Below, piece after piece: positions 56,141 to 64,000 of a DNA stretch of 64,000 nt. Source of the stretch: Ostrinia nubilalis (lineage: Eukaryota; Arthropoda; Insecta; Lepidoptera; Crambidae). Location: positions 5,151,001 through 5,215,000 of the forward strand of contig NC_087111.1 in the NCBI RefSeq assembly GCF_963855985.1, in the 5' to 3' direction. The notes beneath the pieces were generated by a model that saw only the letters and a program-made list of their open reading frames with translations, did not search any database and was not told the origin of the DNA. Every line of letters starts with the position of its first letter. The first letter of the stretch is position 1. The translations under genes and the position numbers were made by a program.

Positions 56141-57169
56141 ACCCTACTATTAATTTTGCCATTGTGTACCATCAAAAAAGACGCGATTTTTGCAATCGGA
56201 AATTTTTCGCACGGATCCAATCTGGTGAAACCTTCGGGAATATTCTTTTAATTACAGTCCCACCTGGAACGTGTTTCTTTTGCCTTAAAATATTGCTTCC
56301 TGCATATTTTCCAATTTGAAGCGTTTATTCGGACCTCTGATTCTTGTACCTTTTCCTGTCTTTTGATTTGAGATTTCTGTTGAATTTTTTGTTGCTGTGT
56401 TTACGTTTAGCGAATGCTTTGTCAATTGTTTTTCTGACCATTTTAAAGATGTATGTAGTAGTCAATAGCTCTTTTATTGACACACCAGCTTGTAGCTCGG
56501 TATATTTCTCATTTTGTTTCGTTATGCAGCTTTGTTATTGCTTTTGCAGCTTGTTTTTAATTGCCTACACGTACAAAAAAAAAAACATTATTAATTAAAT
56601 AATCTTACCCATTAAATTCAACGAATATGAGATTGGGCAAAAAAGATAATTTTATCTGCAATATTTCTAAAAAACCTTCATAATCATGAAAAAGATAGAG
56701 TTTGAAACGTGGCTGAAGAACTAAGCGTAACTTTTTACTTGATCAAAAGAAATAAAAAGTCTGTTAAAGTTGCCAGGATTGGCTTAAATATTATGATAGT
56801 GTTGGAGATTTAGCGAAGGCCCGATCGCCGGTGAATAAATTAATAAAATTAGCCTCCAGCTTCACCCAGTTAATTAAGTTACGCTCATGTTTAATGAATA
56901 CTGGAGCTGGAGCCTTGCCCAGTTTGGCTTTAGCACCGAAATTGACGTTGCATCGACATTTACTTAAAAATACACATCAATGGACACATGTAAGTTTATA
57001 AACAGTGACAGTGGATGTTGATGCTGAAACGAAGCTCAAGCAAGGCTCAATTCAATTTAAAGCTCTTATAAGAGGTTCAAAAGTTGATTTAAAGCATAAA
57101 CTTACAACTGAGATTGGTTGAACCTTAATATTTTATTAAATCAATCACAGTGAAATTCTTAAGTTTCAT

Positions 57170-57300
57170 AGTAATAGTGACGATATTCATGCGCTGCTCC
57201 TTCTCAGCACCGGCCCATTTATTGTCCCGAAGCAGTGGTAGAGTTATTACTGGTACGTGTAAAAGTGCTATTTATAAGCCTACTTGCAAAATAAAATGTG
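57170..57300. repeat. Dispersed retroelement 3' end
   Basis: GGCCCATTTATTGTCCCGAA, AGCAGTGGTAGAGTTATTAC and an AAAATAAAATG end; typical of lepidopteran LINE tails from memory. Confidence 0.45.
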
Positions 57301-57307
57301 TTGTATG

Positions 57308-57468
57308 AGTTTAACGCTCGTATTCACAAACATTACTATGAGGTCTCACAGTGCGCGTGGACGTACAGGGTGACACACGAACCAATCACAGAGCTCTATT
57401 CAACGCTGTGCGTTCGATTTGCTGCTTCTCTTAAGCAAGCATCGTTTGTGAATACGGGTGTTACATTC
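57308..57468. mobile_element. MITE with CGTATTCACAAAC ends
   Basis: CGCTCGTATTCACAAAC at the left, GTTTGTGAATACGGGTG at the right. A second, truncated copy in the opposite direction is at 20447-20580. Confidence 0.8.
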
Positions 57469-57577
57469 TTACTTGAGTATCATTCCATTATCATACTCGT
57501 AGAATGACCCAGATCCAGAGAGTTGTATCCAGCTCTCATTCTTAAGGATGATCTTATCATCTAATAGACCTTCTATT

Positions 57578-57766
57578 TCGTTCGTTCGTTCGTTTCAGCC
57601 GAAAGACGTCCACTGCTGAACAAAGGCCTCCCCCAAGGATTTCCACAAAGACCGGTCCTGCACCGCTCGCATTCAGGCACCTCCCGCGACTTTCAGCAGA
57701 TCGTCGGTCCACCTAGTGGGAGGCCTGCCCACGCTACGTCTTCCGGCTCGTGGTCGCCACTCAAGA
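57578..57766 (-). mobile_element. RTE LINE fragment, (CGAA)n family
   Basis: Four CGTT repeats and then the conserved 3' end in antisense; truncated after GTGGTCGCCACTCAAGA. Confidence 0.85.
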
Positions 57767-57769
57767 CCT

Positions 57770-59535
57770 TCTATTTAGTTTGGAGTATCGCACCAGAACT
57801 CTGGGGATAAATAATTCTCATGGAATTTGTTAATCCAACCAATTTTAGTGGTAGTTCTCAAAAGAAGTAATCTTATTCTATAGAAAACCTTATTTTTAAC
57901 AACTTTAATACGTCGTAAATCAGGCTTTATTGCCATTTTGGCAGTTTCTCTTGAAAATAGTGGGGAAAATACATGAAAAATATGTTTTTAGTAGCAATAT
58001 TTCAAATGGGAAGAATATTGAGAAACGTGAATTCGTGTGGGTTATTACGTTATTACCAGAGAATATAAGTTATTACAGTATTGGAGTCTATTGGAGTTAA
58101 AAAGTGTCTAAATTTTTGTATTTGAGTTTTATCAAATTGTGTAGTTGACCCTTAACTATTGGCATAGAAACAAGCGTTTATTGGATCAATTTGTCCCTAA
58201 TTTGATGGACATCATTATTTTTATTTTTTTACCTACAGTAAATTCAAATCAAGATGATTTTTCAGAGCAACAATTGCTTCACCCTAGATTATAGCATCTC
58301 CCCACTGCCTTGTTCTGTACAAAAAACCAACACTGCCTTGTTCTGGACAAAAAACAACTGCTAGCTTTTTACTTGCTTCCTTGTTTTGAGTTCTTTTTCT
58401 CTTTATAATCTCTTCTTTTACCTAAGCTCATTTTATTCCTAACTGGAAGACTAAATGCAATATTTACTTAATGAAAGTAAATAAAAAACTATTTGCAGAT
58501 GCTTCATTCATGAGGCTGTTAATTTACTAAGTGTATACTTAATTAAGTAGCTGGTATACTAATTAGGTGACGTAGTAAATTAAACATGGACGTCTTGGGA
58601 TGCAAGCATCTGAATTTATTTCGCAAGTTTTCAGGTTTCTTGAATTTAAGTTAATTTTATTGCATGTCCAAGGTACAGACTACGGTTTATATTTTTGAAA
58701 TTAATAATTTACCTACTGATTAAAGATTCTGCTGATCAAATAGAAAAATCTCTTGGAGATAATTCTTTTTCGAAAAAGTTTATGTATTATAGATAGAGAT
58801 TGTAGTTTCAGCATTACAAAGTATAGTAAAATTGGTTTCAGTTCAGAGTCAATTTCGTGATTGCTTCGCTAGGTACTTACTTTTTTTTTGTAAGTAACTT
58901 ATTCGCTGCGTGACTGGATCACAAAATCTATTAAAACTTTTGGCAGACAACAGGGCCTAGACAAAGTAACATTTAATTTTGTGTTTTTTTTTCTAATTTG
59001 GAAATCATAGAGCGAAGTAATAAATAAAAACGCCGAGGCGAAGGGATTTTTTTTTAAATGTGACAGGAGGCAAACGAGCAGATGGATCACCTGATTTCGA
59101 GATGATATGACTTTTCAGTGGAATGTTTATTTATACAGCACACTATACTAGTTAAAATTTACTTATGTATTTATTTTAAAATGAAAAATTTAACTCAATT
59201 TGCTTGTGAATTGTACCACTATTTCCAACGAATCGCAAGTCTCAGCGCATATTCGCCAGAAATCCAACGCTTCGCAAACGAACTTTAAAGTATTAAAAGA
59301 ATCTCAGATTTTCCTCAGAGAGCTCTTAGTGGTTAATTGAATCAGCTGGGAGCTGATAAATGCGCTGTAAAGTAGTTTTCTTTGAGTCTGATTTTGTATG
59401 ACACGATGACGGTGGGTCTACAGTTGATGAGGTGAGAGAATCTTAATGCTTGTTCCCACGGCAATTCAGTCCAAAAAAAGTTCATGAGAAGCAGTTATTA
59501 TTATGAATTTTTCCAGATTTTTCAAGCCAACAGTT
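57770..59535. other. Unassigned AT-rich stretch
   Basis: One near-duplicate of CACTGCCTTGTTCTG.ACAAA at 58304 and 58331, and a short dispersed-repeat piece (GGCAAACGAGCAGATGGATC) at about 59069. No gene seen. Confidence 0.4.
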
Positions 59536-59539
59536 TAGT

Positions 59540-59832
59540 TTTTAGAGGGGGGGGGGAACCCTACTCGAACATATAAATTGGCACTTTAAACTTAAATATT
59601 TTGAAAACAGATCCGAAAAAATTAAAAAACCTATCCTACGAGAAATAATGAAAAAAAAAATCATCCCCACTTTACATGTAGGCCGTTTCGTCGGCGTCAT
59701 TAATATACCTACATACCTCCACAAAATTACAGCTCTCTAGTGCCAATAGTTTCCAATCAAAACCTCCGACGGACATAACGAAATTATAAGGGTTCTTTTT
59801 CAGGACTACGGAACCCTAAAAAAGTCCCGCAA
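59540..59832. repeat. Dispersed repeat ending GGAACCCTAAAAA
   Basis: Opens with a run of about 12 G then GAACCCTACTCGAACATATA, and closes with AAGGGTTCTTTTTCAGGACT, ACGGAACCCTAAAAA. Shared GAACCCTA near both ends. No coding frame. Confidence 0.5.
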
Positions 59833-60065
59833 AAAACCATTCCGTTCAAATATGTCATTGTGTTCACATAACATTCCTATTTTGCGGAATATAACATTAC
59901 TTTATCCGTAACTTATAGTACGGACGTGTTAAAGTTGTTAGCAAGAAATAAAATAATGTCTTTTATGACTTTTCTTCTTATTGTATGAGCAATATGGTAA
60001 CAGCTGAGACACCGAAATGTGCCGCCATTTGTCTGACACGAAGACCGATGGATGACCTAACTAAG

Positions 60066-60298
60066 TGCTAATTCAATGATAAATTTTATCTGAAGAATAA
60101 ACTTGTCATTTTGACACTGTCAATGTATCAAACTTGTTCTCCAGATAAAAGTTATCCGACAATTGAAAAATTAGCCCTTAGGGATGATTCAAACGTCAGA
60201 TATCGTTTAACTGAAGATTAACTTGTCATTTTGACATATTTTCCATACTGACACTGTCAATGTGCCAAAAGTTATCCGACAGTTAAAATCAGCCATAT
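60066..60298. repeat. Two related ~115-bp units
   Basis: TTAACTTGTCATTTTGACA-type and AAAGTTATCCGACAGTTAAA-type blocks occur in the same order at about 60095-60165 and 60217-60285. Probably two tandem or adjacent MITE copies. Confidence 0.6.
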
Positions 60299-60694
60299 AG
60301 AAAATTATTACTTATCTATATTTTTTGTATAGTCAGTCAGATAAATTTCTGCCTGCAATGTCATAACCAAGTTGGGAATTATACAGCGATTTTTCAATTT
60401 GTGTGACCCACATGGGAACTGTACCGAGGATCGGGAGAACTGGGTCACGGTGGCGTCAATCATGTGAATTAAACTGGTATCTATCTAGTTAACTTAATAG
60501 GAAAACAAAAACCAAATATATTTCAAAGTGAATCTATAAAGATTAGCTACATATTTTTTTACAAAATCTTTCATTCCACATTAATTAATATAAGGACAAC
60601 TTAATGCCATAAGGCATTCTCTGCCAGTTAACTTTTGGAAGCAGAAAAAACTTGCAAATTCTTAAATACACACTGATAAGTAGGTACCTACACG

Positions 60695-60755
60695 TCATTT
60701 CGTCCACTGCTGGACGAAAGCATCCCACAAGGATTTTCACAAGGAACGCAGTACT
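60695..60755 (-). mobile_element. Very short RTE remnant
   Basis: CGTCCACTGCTGGACGAAAG and CCCACAAGGATTTTCACAAG match the antisense LINE 3' end. Confidence 0.6.
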
Positions 60756-61154
60756 TACATATTACAAAATTAAGTATTATTGTTTTGTTACGAACTAGCA
60801 TATTCATTTTATTTAACTTTCTACAAGTGTTTAAACAGACGAATAAAAATCATAAGTCAACTGGATAACATTTGTGTTACAAAATAATTACGCAAATTAA
60901 TTTGGAAAAGGCACAACCACAAACCAAATACCAATATAACATATTAAAGGGTTTGTTCACTAAGTATTTAGGGTTGGCCTTTCAATCTCTGTATTTGTGT
61001 GGCTTTGCAATTTGCTACTTTAGACTTCAAAGCTTTTATACACCCCTACAAGGTAACATTTGTAACTGATTCAATTTTGTGATCGATTCAAGTAATATGA
61101 TCGTGAAGAAATGAAAAATACATATTGGATTTGATTTTTATAATTAGTAATCGC

Positions 61155-61263
61155 GGGAGGTGTCTGGATGCGAGCGGCGCAGGACCGGTCTTTGTGGAAA
61201 TCCTTGGGGGAGGCTTTTCTCCAGCAGTGGACGTCTTTCGGCTGAAACGAACGAACGAACGAA
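61155..61263 (+). mobile_element. RTE LINE fragment, (CGAA)n family
   Basis: Sense orientation, from GGTGTCTGGATGCGAGCGGC to the tail GAAACGAACGAACGAACGAA. Confidence 0.85.
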
Positions 61264-61337
61264 GTAGTAAAGATAAGCGGTAAAATCGAATCTAGGTAAT
61301 CCGGTACATCAAGCTAAACTCTGTAGCACCTTGCGTA

Positions 61338-61466
61338 CAGTCAGTGTCAAATAGTACATAACGCCCAAAGTAGCCAATAAGTTCGCAACACGTCTTTGTT
61401 ACAATTGGAATAAGGTTGTCAACTTTTTGGCCACTTTGGGTGTCACGAATTATTTGACGCTGACTG
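61338..61466. mobile_element. 129-bp TA-flanked MITE
   Basis: TA|CAGTCAGTGTCAAATA versus TATTTGACGCTGACTG|TA; the inner CCCAAAGT/ACTTTGGG also pair. Confidence 0.82.
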
Positions 61467-61837
61467 TACTTATAATAGGCCTAGGCCTATAAAAGGCCTC
61501 TAATAGGCCATTATTATTGCAACAAAAATGTAACGCCTAACGTGTTGTTGACTGTATTATTATGTTTTAAAAAGTTACTTTATTTTCTATTGTAGGTACT
61601 AAAGGCTAAAGAAATATTTCCCAACTCCTAATATCAGGAAAACTGCACTTAATTTAAGATAACTATTATTGTTACGGCTCACGCGAGTGGGTACTAAAAG
61701 AATTTAAACGTGTAGTTTAGGCGTATTTGAACTTTCAAATATTTTAGTTAAGTCGTGAACTATAAAAAAATCTGTATCTAAGTATTAGAAACCTTGGTTT
61801 AAAAACTAATAAGAAAAAAGTCACATTTACTTCATTA

Positions 61838-61975
61838 TAATCATCATTTCAGCCACAGGACGTCCACTGCTGAACATAGGCCTCCCCCAATGACTTCAAC
61901 ATCGAACGGTTGGTAGGGGCCTGCATCTAGAGCCTTCCTGCTAAGTACCTTTATCACGTCACCTTTGATTAAACC
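61838..61975 (-). mobile_element. RTE fragment, (ATG)n family
   Basis: Antisense 3' end from AATCATCATTTCAGCCACAG to TTTATCACGTCACC, next to the MITE at 61984. Confidence 0.75.
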
Positions 61976-61983
61976 AAGAGTTA

Positions 61984-62189
61984 GGCCCAGAACAGACGGT
62001 GAAACGCAACTGCAACGAAACTGCAACTTTGTGATGATTCTGATGAATGAAACTGAAACTGGAAGTTTCAAACTGGTCGCGTCATGTGTGGTCTCTCAGC
62101 GGGCGCTATGGCAAAAACTTAGATGCAACTCAAAAGTAACTAGCAGTTGCAGTTTTGTTGCAGTTGCGTTTCACCGTCTGTTTTGGGTT
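61984..62189. mobile_element. Palindromic MITE with ~45-bp TIRs
   Basis: GACGGTGAAACGCAACTGCA at the left is mirrored by TGCAGTTGCGTTTCACCGTC at the right, and the match continues through the CTGCAACT repeats. TTA precedes the left end. The target duplication is not resolved. Confidence 0.82.
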
Positions 62190-62717
62190 TAAATCAAAAG
62201 GTAAACTAACAAAACTTATAAGGTGACACATTTGGACTAGAAAATAAGGCTTTTATTCCAATAATTCTTTCAAATGCAGTCCCCTTTAGCGAAATACCTT
62301 CACAATAGTTTCTTTGACTTCAAAGCTTTCTATGCAAAATACAGGGTGAGTTCGTTCGGAGCTTGCAATTAGAGCTTTTGTGACAGGACAATCAGAGGGA
62401 ATAAAAATGCCAGTCATAGGTGTGAGAAAATGTGCCATTATTTGCTGATTGAGCTACGAACAGTGATTAAGTTACTTTCTTATTAGAATAACAGGTAAAA
62501 ATGAGTTAAAAGATAGAGACATTTTTGTTTTAATTGCATGAACTTCAGTAAAAAAAAAATGTATCTATTGCCTTGTAAGTAATATTTTAACCCTCAATAT
62601 GTATAGTGTTCATTTTTTGTATCAAAAGAGTTATAATAATTTAGCGTCAACATTAACATGCAGAATATTCTTTGCAAAAAGATGATCTATTTATACTTAC
62701 TATAAAAAAACTACATA

Positions 62718-63453
62718 TAGCCTGACCAGGAACATAAAAACCCTGGCATAGAGGCGCGTCAATTGCATTTGATAGTGCAACACTGAGTACAGTCGTACCT
62801 GTGTTAAATTAATAGGCTAACTTTATGTATCAGGATTCAGGATTACGGGCTAATTTGATATTTTCATAAATTAACGAAAAAATATTATTATAGGTAACCT
62901 GGTTAAAATAACTTAAATGAATCCATCAATCGAGCTAGTAGGATTTATTTTATTATTCATCAATAATCAAATTCAGAACTTGAATATTCAACTGCAATGT
63001 CTGCTCATGAACGCTTCAAACTCGGTACTTCTTTCCCAATTCCATAAAATTCAACACTTAGAAAGTGACAAAAATTTTTAATAGTTGAAACAAACCACAG
63101 CTAATTTTCATAGTGGACTGTACTATACGATAAACATGTCAGTCAATTTGACAACCTTTGTCGGAAACATTATTCAATGAAAATATTGTCCGAACCTTAG
63201 TATTTCTCTTCGACAAATACTTTAACACATTGTGAACCACTTTTCTTTCACCACTATAAAAAGATTTTAGCAATTTAATTCACAAAATCAATTGCGCACA
63301 TTTAAAATAAAGTTTGTTTACACTTTGACAGCAATAGACTGACATGCAAGGTGACATGTCAATGAAGTTTTCAGTTACTGTTGCCATTAAAAGAAATTAG
63401 TACCATTAGTTTTCCGCAACATGGCGAGGGTTTTTATGTTCCTGGTCGGGCTA
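62718..63453. mobile_element. 736-bp TIR element
   Basis: Left end TAGCCTGACCAGGAACATAA and right end TTATGTTCCTGGTCGGGCTA pair over about 30 bp (through AAACCCT). TA lies outside each. No coding frame inside. Confidence 0.82.
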
Positions 63454-63455
63454 TA

Positions 63456-64000
63456 CAATACTGTAAAAAATCTGTATGAAAGATATATGTATAAATATCA
63501 AAACTGTCTGGCTCAAAACTTACTAGCTCTTAGTCTGTACAAAGGTTCTTCTTGAACAGATACAGATATTTATAATAATGGACAGTGATAATATAAGCCA
63601 TTTACTACGTAAATCCTATATTACCATAATATTAACAATAAATTAACATCACCCAGTTAATTTGAATAAGCCATTCCAACCACAACAGCGTCTGAAATAC
63701 CGTTTTCATCTCGTTAATATCCCGATTAGTACACGGGCGAGGCTCGAAACGAAATCCGAATCGACAGTAAGCCTATAAAATCTTATTATATTCCCATATT
63801 TCGATCTTGTGCGCGTGGATTACATAGTAGGCCACAGTGCAGAATGGAGAGTAAGTCAAGTTCAGGTTTAATTTTACATTAATATTATAGTAAACTCTTG
63901 AAAAAGAGGCAGACAAAAGTGATTGAGGTTCTTGAGCTGATTCTTCTTAGCACTAGCCTTCCTTATTAGTCCTGAGCTAATAAGAAGGATTAAAGTAATA
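63456..64000. other. Unassigned right edge of the window
   Basis: No gene or element recognised; a repeat ending in TAATAAGAAGGATTAAAGTA is cut by the window end. Confidence 0.35.

Overview
The window looks like a stretch of a lepidopteran (moth or butterfly) nuclear genome. This rests on the AT-rich, gene-poor sequence and on repeat types typical of that order: 5'-truncated RTE-type LINEs with (CGAA)n or (ATG)n tails, short Helitrons with the 'GCGAAGCCGC' hairpin and CTAG end, TTA-flanked MITEs, and LINE/SINE debris. Nothing bacterial is present: no operons, no ribosome binding sites, no CRISPR.

Only one convincing intact gene is seen. It lies at about 8.8-13.7 kb on the + strand and encodes a long protein whose C-terminal half has an RNase-H-like core (FDLEK, WADSCGGQN, PGHTYLPNDSEFGDVE). 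I associate this core from memory with the insect family DUF7869, probably transposon-derived. The first coding exon (9638-9726) splices in frame to a large second exon (9827-13109), giving about 1123 residues. The N-terminal half is built from 189-residue tandem repeats.

Layout. 0-6 kb: RTE relics, palindromic MITEs and unassigned sequence. 6-8 kb: a long imperfect inverted repeat around a poly-G minisatellite. 8-14 kb: RTE fragment, then the gene with a (TG)n tract in its first intron. 14-17 kb: MITE, Helitron, unassigned DNA. 17.2-23.9 kb: an LTR retrotransposon with identical 152-bp LTRs and a 5-bp target duplication, dead Ty3/gypsy pol, and two related minisatellites. 24-30 kb: Helitron, palindromic MITEs, RTE fragments. 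30.1-31.2 kb: a Harbinger derivative with a decayed transposase. 32-37 kb: RTE with a nested SINE-like insert, a possible THAP-exon relic downstream of two DRE motifs, and a 53-bp perfect hairpin. 38.2-40.5 kb: a TIR element with ATTT duplications and no transposase. 42-46 kb: MITEs and hAT-like debris. 46.4-48.0 kb: a hAT-like element with 8-bp duplication carrying a twin-primed RTE copy. 48.5-64 kb: further TIR elements, a Helitron, and a miniature LTR element (TRIM) with identical 340-bp LTRs at 52.4-53.9 kb.

The elements do not form a pathway. The coherent story is repeated insertion, nesting and trans-mobilisation: several recent elements (identical LTRs, matching target duplications) have no working enzymes of their own. 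All repeat assignments come from reading the sequence by eye, without database searches.
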